Shown here in pieces: positions 1-7,410 of a stretch of DNA of 64,000 nt. Location: positions 124,001 through 188,000 of the forward strand of contig JAUIHW010000004.1 of the NCBI GenBank assembly GCA_030431775.1. The letters are read 5' to 3'. Source of the DNA: Gammaproteobacteria bacterium (GTDB taxonomy: Bacteria; Pseudomonadota; Gammaproteobacteria; Pseudomonadales; JAUIET01). The position numbers and the translations under genes were made by a program. Every line of letters starts with the position of its first letter. Position 1 is the stretch's first letter. The notes below the pieces were generated by a model. The model ran no database searches and was not told the DNA's origin. It saw only the letters and a list, made by a program, of their open reading frames with translations.

Positions 1-864
1 ATAAACCGCTTCAAAGCGGCGACAATGTCGCGGCACTAAAATCAGTAGCGCGCGTGAGTCCAGCAAAAGTACCCGCCGATGGGCTTCCAGAATGATGTTC
101 TCTTCACCTTTGTGAGTACTTGCCGCAATCCAGATACGGCGAGGCCCGTTCACCTGCCAGCTGGTCTTCAGCTTGACCGCTCGCTGTTTCAAAACATCGT
201 CCAACACACAGTCAAACTTGATGCTGCCTCCAATTCGCAGCTTGTCCGGTTCCAGACCGAGCTCCAGGAAGCGCTTGCCGGCTTCCTCACTCTGCGCCGC
301 AACAACGCTGAGCTTAGCCAGCATTGGTTCGATCAGGTCGGGAATTTTCGCATAGCCCTTCGCAGACTTCGCAGATAATCGAGCATTCACGAGAGCACAG
401 GGAATATTCTGAATTGCGCATTGGCGAATCATGTTCGGCCAAAGCTCGGTTTCAACGATCACACACATGCGCGGCTGTAGCCGGCTCACAAAACGCCGCA
501 TGGCGCCTGGCAGGTCATAGGGCAAATAGACATGATGGACGCTGTCACCGAAGCTACGTCTTACCTGCTCTGAACCGCCGGGCGTCATCGTGGTAATCAG
601 AATCTCCTCACCGGGGTAACGCTTTCTCAAGCCGGAAACCAGCGGCACTGTGGCAACGGTTTCACCCACTGACACCGCATGAATCCAGATACAGTTGCGG
701 GGAATCGTGTAGTCGCAGATGGCCAGTCGTTCTGCCCAGCGACGCCGATAGGCGGGTTCGAGCCGGCTTTTGACAAGCTGCCTAAGCAGCACCAGAGGGG
801 TAAGCAATAAGATTAGGATATTATAGAAAGTGCGGCTCAATGCGGCTCGATTGACAGCTTTCAC
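1..864 (-). CDS. waaA: 3-deoxy-D-manno-octulosonic acid (Kdo) transferase, 3' end missing
   Basis: WaaA transfers Kdo from CMP-Kdo to lipid IVA at the inner membrane, the first step of LPS core assembly. The reading frame is open from a GTG at 864 to the left edge (288 codons; E. coli WaaA has about 425), so the C-terminus lies outside the window. The N-terminus has a hydrophobic helix (about residues 10-28) followed by the family hallmark segment with YRRRWAERL. Further on are WIHAVSVGE, a GGSEQ-like segment, VETELWPN and VNARLSAKS, all typical of KdtA. The GTG overlaps the TAG stop of the upstream HDOD gene (TAGTG), which suggests translational coupling. A TTG at 840 is an alternative start. 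Confidence 0.93.
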   Translation of the reverse strand, partial: MKAVNRAALSRTFYNILILLLTPLVLLRQLVKSRLEPAYRRRWAERLAICDYTIPRNCIWIHAVSVGETVATVPLVSGLRKRYPGEEILITTMTPGGSEQVRRSFGDSVHHVYLPYDLPGAMRRFVSRLQPRMCVIVETELWPNMIRQCAIQNIPCALVNARLSAKSAKGYAKIPDLIEPMLAKLSVVAAQSEEAGKRFLELGLEPDKLRIGGSIKFDCVLDDVLKQRAVKLKTSWQVNGPRRIWIAASTHKGEENIILEAHRRVLLLDSRALLILVPRHCRRFEAVY

Positions 865-1718
865 TAGTTCAGGGCCCATGCAGCGTCAGAGGCGGTACCG
901 GACAGCTCAACCGTTCCAATCCCGCCGGATTCCGGGTTCATTCCCAACCTGGCATAGGCTTTAACCGTCTCGTGATCGACCTGGCCTAGCGGGTGTTCCG
1001 TGCCGGAGAAGTTTTCAAGGATGGCGACCGACACAATGTCCGCATAGTCGGCGTTTTCGACATCGCGATCGAAAGTCAGATATTGCTCACAGACATCAAT
1101 CAATGTCTGCTCAAACCCCCAGGCGCGAAGCACGCGACCGCCAATCTGTGGGTGCAGCTGCTCAATCGCCCGGTCGACCAATTCGAGGTCATTGGCGAGC
1201 CAGGGGTGTTCTTCTGCAAAGGCGAGAACCGGTAAAACACCAATTCGATGAATCAGTCCTGCCAGCAGACCAACCGATGCATCCAGATGGCCGTTAAACT
1301 TGCAAAAGGCCTGACACAAACCAGCTATCTCAGCGCTGAGCGCCCAGGTATCCTTCAAACGGCTGTTAATTTCCTGATGATCGGAGCTGAACATCTGTGC
1401 CATCGCGACACCCACCGCCAGATTGCTGGTGTATTTGACCCCCATATTGGTCACGGCGGTGCGCAAATCCGACACTCCGCTTTCATTGTTGCGCATGGCA
1501 GGGCTGTTAGCCACCTTGAGGATTCGGGCGCTCACCGACGCGTCGCTGGAAATACAGCGCACCAGGTCATCAATTGTACAATCGGGGTTGGCCGCGACCT
1601 GCTTTACCTGCAGGGCAACCTCGGGCAATGTTGGCAGAGAAATCAATTCAGCCGCTATTGCTTCGTTAATTGATTGCTCTACGCGAGAGAGACTCAAATC
1701 CATTGAATGCAGCGCCAT
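864..1718 (-). CDS. HDOD domain signalling protein
   Basis: HDOD domains are catalytically inactive relatives of HD phosphohydrolases and act in signalling and regulation. The diagnostic LPTLPEVALQV segment is followed by the S-D-ASVSARILKVANS segment and a TAVTNMG helix. The protein is about 284 aa and almost wholly HDOD, with no GGDEF, EAL or receiver domain. I prefer the ATG at 1718 because AAGGA lies 7 bases upstream; a longer frame opens at a TTG at 1769 without a visible ribosome site. It is the upstream partner of waaA, with stop and start overlapping, and is divergent from pyk. Its target cannot be inferred. Confidence 0.85.
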   Translation of the reverse strand: MALHSMDLSLSRVEQSINEAIAAELISLPTLPEVALQVKQVAANPDCTIDDLVRCISSDASVSARILKVANSPAMRNNESGVSDLRTAVTNMGVKYTSNLAVGVAMAQMFSSDHQEINSRLKDTWALSAEIAGLCQAFCKFNGHLDASVGLLAGLIHRIGVLPVLAFAEEHPWLANDLELVDRAIEQLHPQIGGRVLRAWGFEQTLIDVCEQYLTFDRDVENADYADIVSVAILENFSGTEHPLGQVDHETVKAYARLGMNPESGGIGTVELSGTASDAAWALN

Positions 1719-1919
1719 CTCGTAGTCCTTTATTGCTACAAGTAAAGCCAATTTTTGATCGCTGCGCAAGCTGAAGCAGCTTATTGTAAAAATAATGCGC
1801 CCGGTACTGGCAGCGCTTGCGCAAAAATCACACCCCTCGAGCCTTCATTTGACCGCGGGCTTGGAGTATCGTCGAAGCAAACCGACGCGGTATCACCATC
1901 AATCCACCAGGAGACCAAC

Positions 1920-3359
1920 TTGCACCACAGACGCACCAAAATTGTCGCCACACTAGGCCCTGCCACTGATCAGGCTGGCGTGCTGGAAGAGTTGCTTTTG
2001 GGTGGCGTCAATGTGTTTCGCCTGAACTTTTCCCATGGCCGTTCACAGGACCAGGTTGACCGGGCTCGCCGAATCCGTGAGCTGAGCGCCGAGCACAATA
2101 AATGTGTTGCTATTCTGGCTGACCTACAGGGCCCTAAAATTCGTATTCTCGGCTTCACGGACAACAGTATCGAATTGGCGGCGGGTGATACGTTCACCTT
2201 AAATCCGCAGCTTGAGGACAATCTCGGCAACCAGCAGCAGGTCGGCATCGACTACAAGGAATTACCCGATTATTGTGGGCCCGGCGACCTGCTGTTGCTG
2301 GATGATGGCCGGATCCGATTGAGGATTACTGAGGTTAGCCAGCAGGGACTGGTGCACTGTGAAGTAGTGCTGGGAGGCGTGCTGTCCAGCAAAAAAGGCA
2401 TTAACCGCCTGGGTGGAGGCCTTGCCGCACCCGCGTTAACCAGCAAAGATTTTGAGGACATAAAAACCGCAGCCGCCATTGGTGCCGATTACCTGGCCGT
2501 TTCTTTCCCTTCCTCGCCGGACGAAATTAACCAGGCACGTGAAGCGATGCTCGCAGAAGGCAGCCAGGCAGGCATCGTGGCAAAAATCGAGCGCGCCGAA
2601 GCCGTGGCCGATGAAGAGCTGCTGGACCAGATCATTATCGCGGCCGATGCTGTGATGGTTGCTCGCGGTGATCTCGGAGTGGAAATTGGTGATCCTCAGC
2701 TTATCGGCATCCAGAAATATCTGATCGCCCGGGCCCGAAAACTCAATCGTTGCGTTATTACTGCGACCCAGATGATGGAGTCGATGATTGATAGCCCTTT
2801 GCCCACCCGTGCTGAGGTATTTGACGTGGCAAATGCCGTTCTGGACGGTACTGACGCGGTCATGTTGTCAGCAGAAACGGCCGTTGGCCGCTATCCGCTA
2901 GCCGCGGTGAGAACGATGGGGGAAACCTGTCTGGGTGCTGAGAAGCACCCATCCATCCGTCGCTCAAACTATCGACTGGAGCGAGACTTCCAGCGCGTTG
3001 ACGAAGTGATCGCGATGAGTACCATGTACGCAGCGAATCACCTGCAAGGGGTGTCCGCTGTTATTTGTCTGACCGAGTCCGGCTCAACCCCCTTGTGGAT
3101 GTCGCGCCTGAGCTCCGGCTTACCCATTTATGCCTTCAGTCGACACGCCGCTACGCGCCAGCGAGTGTGTCTTTACCGCGGGGTCACCGCCATTCCATTT
3201 GACCCGAGCCAGTACCCGGCTGACGACCTGAACGATGCGGCCTTGGATGAATTGCGCGTCCGCGAGCTTGTCAAACCGGGTGACTACGTGCTGCTTACCA
3301 AAGGCAGTGTCGCCGGTGTGCTGGGCGGCACTGACTCTCTGAAGATATTGCGTGCCTGA
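1920..3359 (+). CDS. pyk: Pyruvate kinase
   Basis: Pyruvate kinase converts phosphoenolpyruvate and ADP to pyruvate and ATP, the last step of glycolysis. The start is a TTG at 1920 with AGGAG at 1909-1913, which gives 479 aa, the normal size, and begins just before RRTKIVATLGPA. The frame is open upstream to 1755, but that stretch has no family similarity. Visible motifs are FRLNFSHG, the catalytic lysine segment VAKIER, the metal and PEP loop MVARGDLGVEI and ATQMMESMI. The C-terminal domain carries LTESGSTP as the allosteric region. It is divergent from the HDOD gene. Its stop lies five bases from the convergent acyl-CoA dehydrogenase, with no clear terminator between. Confidence 0.97.
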   Translation: MHHRRTKIVATLGPATDQAGVLEELLLGGVNVFRLNFSHGRSQDQVDRARRIRELSAEHNKCVAILADLQGPKIRILGFTDNSIELAAGDTFTLNPQLEDNLGNQQQVGIDYKELPDYCGPGDLLLLDDGRIRLRITEVSQQGLVHCEVVLGGVLSSKKGINRLGGGLAAPALTSKDFEDIKTAAAIGADYLAVSFPSSPDEINQAREAMLAEGSQAGIVAKIERAEAVADEELLDQIIIAADAVMVARGDLGVEIGDPQLIGIQKYLIARARKLNRCVITATQMMESMIDSPLPTRAEVFDVANAVLDGTDAVMLSAETAVGRYPLAAVRTMGETCLGAEKHPSIRRSNYRLERDFQRVDEVIAMSTMYAANHLQGVSAVICLTESGSTPLWMSRLSSGLPIYAFSRHAATRQRVCLYRGVTAIPFDPSQYPADDLNDAALDELRVRELVKPGDYVLLTKGSVAGVLGGTDSLKILRA

Positions 3360-3364
3360 CTGTT

Positions 3365-4516
3365 TTATTGTCGAACTTGCGCCTTGAATTGCGCAGCAAT
3401 GTCGCTACCCAGTTGCTGTGTGTATGGCGCGCCACTGCCATATTGCAGCTCTAACTGCTTGGCCCACAAACAGTAGCGCCAGAGCGGATAGTCCCGATCA
3501 ACCCCCATGCCGCCATGCAGGTGCTGTGCCGCATGACTCACACGATGGCCGACATCGGCGGCCCAGATTTTGGCGATCTTGCAGGCCTCTTCGGCCTCGG
3601 CCGGGTCACAAGACTGCACTGCAAACACCGCACGCTGAGCAATTAAACGCAGACATTCGACATCAATAAAACAGTCTGCTGCGCGTTGGCCGACAGCCTG
3701 AAAAGTAGCAATCTTTACCCCGAACTGCTCACGCTCCGAGGTGTAGCTTGCGGTCATACGCAACATGACTTCGCACACCCCCAGCATCTGAGCCACAGTA
3801 GCCGCCAGCGCGCGATTTTGCAGAGTTTGTAGCGCCTGTTCGGCGCCAAGCCCGTGTGCCAGACAATAGTGTTTTGCTACACGCAGCCCGGTGCAGGTCA
3901 GTAAACTCTGATTTTCGCCGGTAGTTGCGGTTTGCGCCTGAGCTTGCAGGCCGGAATGTGCGCTACCAGGCGACGGCAACATCAGCAATGCCGGTCCGTC
4001 CGATGTCTGAGCGACAACAAGAATCGAACTGGCCTGCTCCGCAAAGGGTACAAAGGACTGCTGGCCATCAACCACCCAGTCGTTCTCTTCAAGGCGCGCT
4101 GTCAGAGTAGGCGTATTTCGCAGCGAATAGGCGTTACTCTGCGCCAGTCCTGCGCTTAACAGTATTTCGCCACTCGCTACGCCGGGCAACAATTCGGCTT
4201 TTAGTTCAGCCGAGCCAAACGCATGCACAGCGCCAGCGGCCAATACCAGGGCCGGAATCACCGGTAGTGGGGCGACCGTGCGCCCAACCTCTTCAATGAG
4301 CAGGCACAGAGACTCGAAATCGAAGGCCATACCACCGTACTCTTCATCGATTTCTATACCCAGCAAACCAGCCGCTGCGAGCTCTTTCCACAAGCCTTCG
4401 TGGAAGCGAACGCCCTGATCAAACTCGCGCAGCTGCTCATTACTGCAATAGTCTTCAAGAATCTTGCGTGCCAATTGACGCAACTGCTCCTGATCTTCTG
4501 AATAGGCAAAATTCAT
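3365..4516 (-). CDS. Acyl-CoA dehydrogenase, short (beta-type) subunit
   Basis: An acyl-CoA dehydrogenase family flavoprotein of 383 aa. The ATG at 4516 is preceded by GGGAG and begins the usual N-terminal helix (MNFAYSEDQEQLR). It has the middle beta-domain, a REQFGVKIATFQAVGQRAAD helix and HLHGGMGVDRDYPLWRY. It lacks the C-terminal catalytic or FAD-clasping loop (EGT-x-E-x-Q) found in homotetrameric members. Short members like this usually pair with a longer ACAD in an alpha2beta2 heterotetramer, as for the mycobacterial steroid enzymes ChsE1-ChsE2. The longer partner is the gene immediately upstream, 28 bases away. A sterol, bile-acid or other bulky acyl-CoA substrate is plausible but not shown. 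Confidence 0.88.
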   Translation of the reverse strand: MNFAYSEDQEQLRQLARKILEDYCSNEQLREFDQGVRFHEGLWKELAAAGLLGIEIDEEYGGMAFDFESLCLLIEEVGRTVAPLPVIPALVLAAGAVHAFGSAELKAELLPGVASGEILLSAGLAQSNAYSLRNTPTLTARLEENDWVVDGQQSFVPFAEQASSILVVAQTSDGPALLMLPSPGSAHSGLQAQAQTATTGENQSLLTCTGLRVAKHYCLAHGLGAEQALQTLQNRALAATVAQMLGVCEVMLRMTASYTSEREQFGVKIATFQAVGQRAADCFIDVECLRLIAQRAVFAVQSCDPAEAEEACKIAKIWAADVGHRVSHAAQHLHGGMGVDRDYPLWRYCLWAKQLELQYGSGAPYTQQLGSDIAAQFKAQVRQ

Positions 4517-4544
4517 CGCACCACTCCCATATTTGCAGCGCCCA

Positions 4545-5729
4545 TCACAAGCGCCCTCTTGGCATCCATAAACCGGCCCCGGCAATGATTTCGCGTTGTA
4601 CCTCGTTGGTACCGCCACCAAAGGTCAGTATTGAACCGGTTCTGTATCGATGTTCGAGCTTGCCCAATAAGGCTTCACCAGCCGAACCGCTGCGAAGCAG
4701 CGCCGTCTGCCCAACGATTTCCATCAACAGCCGGTAGTTTTCAAGAAAGAATTCCGTACCGTAGACTTTGGCAACCGACGCATCCGCCATGTCCAGCGTT
4801 CCCATATCCATCGCCCAGGCCTGCTTCCAACAGAGAAGTTTTAAAGCATCCAGGCCAACTTTCACCTTAGCGAGATTATGCTGCACCCAGGGGAGGTCGA
4901 TCACCATACCACCCTCGTTAGCCGCTGTTTCCGCAGCCCAACGCGCCGTTTGCAAATACAGCTCTTCGGCATGCCCATGGGTGACCAGAGATAAACGCTC
5001 TCTATTAAGCTGGCCGGTGATCAGCTTCCACCCCTTATTAACCTCTCCTACTCGCCATTCATCCGGCAATCGAATGTCCTCATAGTAGGTTGCATTGGTC
5101 CGGACGCTGCCGAGGGTCCAGATCGGTGACATAGAAAAGCCGTCAATATCCGTTGGCACTACAAACATCGTAATACCTTTGTGCTTGGGTGCGTCAGGGT
5201 CGGTCCGCGCGGCCAGCCAGATATAATCTGAGTAGTCAGCGAGACTGGTCCAGATTTTTTGGCCATTGATAATCCAGTCATCACCATCTCGTTCTGCCCG
5301 GGTTTTCAACGCACCCAGGTCAGTACCTGCGCTGGGTTCGGAATAGCCAATGGCAACCACTACCTCGCCCGCCAGAATTCCCTTCACGACCTTCTCTCTA
5401 ACCGTGTCTGATGCATACTCGGCCATGACCGGGCCACAAGCTTCCGTGGTCAGAAAGGGATAAGGAAAACCGGTTCGAACAATTTCTTCGGTGAAGATAT
5501 ATTGATCAACTGCAGAGGCCTCCTGACCACCCAGCTCCTTCGGCCAGCTCATTGAGATGAAACCGTCTTCCCCCAACTTGCGCAATGCCTTGCGAAATTC
5601 CGGACCACCGCCCTCCTCGGCTCCGGCAGCTGCCAATTCAGCGGTTAATTCTGGCGTGAATAACTCCGCGAGATAATCACGAACTTTCTGTTGTAAGGCC
5701 TGTTGGGCCGGACTGAGTGCGATATCCAA
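4545..5729 (-). CDS. Acyl-CoA dehydrogenase, long (alpha-type) subunit
   Basis: A 394-residue acyl-CoA dehydrogenase, probably the alpha partner of the gene that follows it. I chose the TTG at 5729 because GGGGAC lies just upstream and the family N-terminus (LSPAQQALQQKVRDYL) begins there; the frame is open to 5780. The FAD and substrate signatures AIGYSEPSAGTDLGALKTRA and INGQKIWTSLA are intact. In the C-terminal loop the usual catalytic EGT is replaced by GGGTNEVQ, so the canonical base is Gly. A Glu in LNRERLSL sits where isovaleryl-CoA dehydrogenase keeps its alternative base. Together the pair looks like a two-gene operon for a branched or polycyclic acyl-CoA. Confidence 0.9.
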   Translation of the reverse strand: MDIALSPAQQALQQKVRDYLAELFTPELTAELAAAGAEEGGGPEFRKALRKLGEDGFISMSWPKELGGQEASAVDQYIFTEEIVRTGFPYPFLTTEACGPVMAEYASDTVREKVVKGILAGEVVVAIGYSEPSAGTDLGALKTRAERDGDDWIINGQKIWTSLADYSDYIWLAARTDPDAPKHKGITMFVVPTDIDGFSMSPIWTLGSVRTNATYYEDIRLPDEWRVGEVNKGWKLITGQLNRERLSLVTHGHAEELYLQTARWAAETAANEGGMVIDLPWVQHNLAKVKVGLDALKLLCWKQAWAMDMGTLDMADASVAKVYGTEFFLENYRLLMEIVGQTALLRSGSAGEALLGKLEHRYRTGSILTFGGGTNEVQREIIAGAGLWMPRGRL

Positions 5730-5850
5730 AATAGTCCCCGCTATGCTCCGACAAGCGAAGCAACAAAAACGACTGGTCAATAAATGATAATTGTGCCAAA
5801 ACCAGTATAGAGAATCGGCAATTTATCCAATAATTACACATCGCTAAGTA

Positions 5851-5879
5851 TTTAAATCACCAGAGCATGGTTGCATAAT
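5851..5879 (+). promoter_or_regulatory. Candidate sigma70 promoter of the lipoprotein gene
   Basis: TTTAAA at 5851-5856 and CATAAT at 5874-5879 are 17 bases apart, within the AT-rich divergent region between the acyl-CoA dehydrogenase and the lipoprotein. A transcript would start near 5886 and carry a leader of about 55 bases to the AGGAG at 5930-5934. The hexamers match the consensus only partly, so this is a prediction. Confidence 0.42.
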
Positions 5880-5941
5880 AGCTAGAGCTCAATGACTTGA
5901 TCGCTGGGCCAAGCTTAAGACAAAGACCTAGGAGTTTCCTA

Positions 5942-6217
5942 ATGACTAAATTTGGTTCGACTAAAACAGGGCTGGCTGCGGCAAGCCTGAGCCTTCTACT
6001 ACTCGGTGGCTGTGCGACTCAGGATACTGAGCGCCTGGATGCAATAGAAGCGTCAATTAGCCGTGCGCAGTCTGCGGCTGATGCTGCAATGTCTGCAGCA
6101 CGCTCTGCTCAATCTGACGCATCGGCCGCGCAAACCGCTGCTAATGCTGCGCAGGATGCTGCCAACAATGCAGTAACCACTGCCCAGCGTATGACTGAGA
6201 GCTGCTGCCGTAAGTAA
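5942..6217 (+). CDS. Lpp/OprI-like alanine-rich outer-membrane lipoprotein
   Basis: A 91-aa protein with a lipoprotein signal peptide and lipobox LLGGC, so Cys24 would be lipidated. A long alanine-rich helix with heptad spacing follows and should form a trimeric coiled coil as in Lpp and OprI. Such proteins tether the outer membrane to peptidoglycan through a C-terminal Lys. Here the C-terminus is SCCRK: the terminal Lys is kept and is preceded by two cysteines, which is unusual. The ATG at 5942 has AGGAG 7 bases upstream; an in-frame start at 5897 lacks a signal. A strong terminator follows, as expected for an abundant short mRNA. The convergent neighbour is an L,D-transpeptidase, the enzyme class that makes this linkage. 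Confidence 0.87.
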   Translation: MTKFGSTKTGLAAASLSLLLLGGCATQDTERLDAIEASISRAQSAADAAMSAARSAQSDASAAQTAANAAQDAANNAVTTAQRMTESCCRK

Positions 6218-6307
6218 AAACGGCAGGATTGCCCTGTAGCGTTTTTGCAGGGCTCTGACCCTCGCCTTGTGCCCTGCTTATCGCTTGGGCACACACAGCG
6301 CCAGAGA

Positions 6308-6339
6308 AACCCACACTGACAGTTAGCGTGGGTTTTTTT
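6308..6339 (+). terminator. Rho-independent terminator after the lipoprotein gene
   Basis: AACCCAC at 6308-6314 pairs with GTGGGTT at 6328-6334, with two extra internal pairs, and is followed by a run of seven T (6333-6339). It lies about 90 bases beyond the lipoprotein stop. It may also act, less well, for the convergent transpeptidase. Confidence 0.85.
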
Positions 6340-6354
6340 GGTGCACTATTTTTC

Positions 6355-7329
6355 CTAAATTTGACCGTCGCGACTGCTGAGCTCAGTGGTCTCGGTTTGT
6401 TCTGGCGGACTGGTCAGTTCAATAGGAGGCGTAATAGGAATTGGCAATCCGTGGTGGCGACGAGCACTGGTTTCTGCAAGGTCCCAGTTTATCGCTATGT
6501 TATGGCCTTCGTGGGCTCGAATAATTTCTCCGACCATAGAAGTCAGGTTTAATCCCGTTTCCTGGAATTCCTCGTTAAGAGGACGGTGGGCCTCCAGAAA
6601 CAGCCGGCCTTTCGACCAACCGGCTTTATAGGGCATCTTGATGATGCGCACCTTGATACCCACCGGTCCAAGCTCATACAGTTCTTTGATATCCTGTGGA
6701 TAAAGCCGAATGCAACCGTGACTGACCCGCATACCCACACCAAGAGGCTTGTTGGTTCCGTGCAGCAAATAACCCGGCATATCCAACTTCAGCTTGTAAT
6801 TGCCCAGGGGATTGTCCGGGCCAGGCTTTACGACTGTCCCCAGCTCGATACCCTCCTGTGCATACTCATCGCGAATCGACTGCGGCGGATACCAGTTGGG
6901 GTTTTCAATCGCCGATACAATGCGTGCCTGCCCTACCGGCGTATCCCAACCCTCTCGGCCAATTCCAATCGCATAGGTAATCACCTGATTACTGTTCGGC
7001 GGATAATAGTAGAGGCGCATCTCTGCGAGATTAAGAACCATGCCGGTCCGTTCGCCCGGCGGCAAAATAAACCGGGTTGGTACATGCACTATCGCGCCCT
7101 CCCCGGGTAACCAGGGATTCAGATCCGGATTCGCGGCAGTAATTTCCCGATAACCAATGCCGTGCGCCATTGCAATAGCGGGCAAGGTGTCTTCATGTTT
7201 GGCCACCACCTGAACCATTTCACCAACAACCGAATCACCGTTTTCCGGCAGTTCAAAGGTCAGCGCAAATAAATGCAGCGGGCAAAACAGCGCCAGACTA
7301 CTTAGCAACCTTGAAAGGAATATGCTCAA
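6355..7329 (-). CDS. L,D-transpeptidase (YkuD/ErfK family) with LysM-like domain
   Basis: A 324-aa periplasmic enzyme. A signal peptide (residues 1 to about 23) is followed by a LysM-like segment (about 40-88) that would bind glycan, then the YkuD domain (about 95-240). The active site is complete: HGTNKPLGVG with His190 and SHGCIRLYPQD with His204 and catalytic Cys206. E. coli relatives (ErfK, YbiS, YcfS) attach Braun lipoprotein to meso-diaminopimelate or make 3-3 cross-links. The gene converges on a Lpp-like lipoprotein, which makes a lipoprotein-anchoring role likely. The C-terminal 80 residues are Pro- and Glu-rich and probably flexible. Confidence 0.92.
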   Translation of the reverse strand: MSIFLSRLLSSLALFCPLHLFALTFELPENGDSVVGEMVQVVAKHEDTLPAIAMAHGIGYREITAANPDLNPWLPGEGAIVHVPTRFILPPGERTGMVLNLAEMRLYYYPPNSNQVITYAIGIGREGWDTPVGQARIVSAIENPNWYPPQSIRDEYAQEGIELGTVVKPGPDNPLGNYKLKLDMPGYLLHGTNKPLGVGMRVSHGCIRLYPQDIKELYELGPVGIKVRIIKMPYKAGWSKGRLFLEAHRPLNEEFQETGLNLTSMVGEIIRAHEGHNIAINWDLAETSARRHHGLPIPITPPIELTSPPEQTETTELSSRDGQI

Positions 7330-7410
7330 CAGAATATCCGTTCATTCATGTAAGCACGCATCATAGCGATGCTCCCGAGCGCAGCCAATCAGGAAATTTG
7401 TGTATAAATA

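Noticed and set aside
1755-1919. A 55-residue N-terminal extension of pyruvate kinase
   Set aside because: The segment has no resemblance to the family and the AGGAG before the TTG at 1920 gives the usual length.
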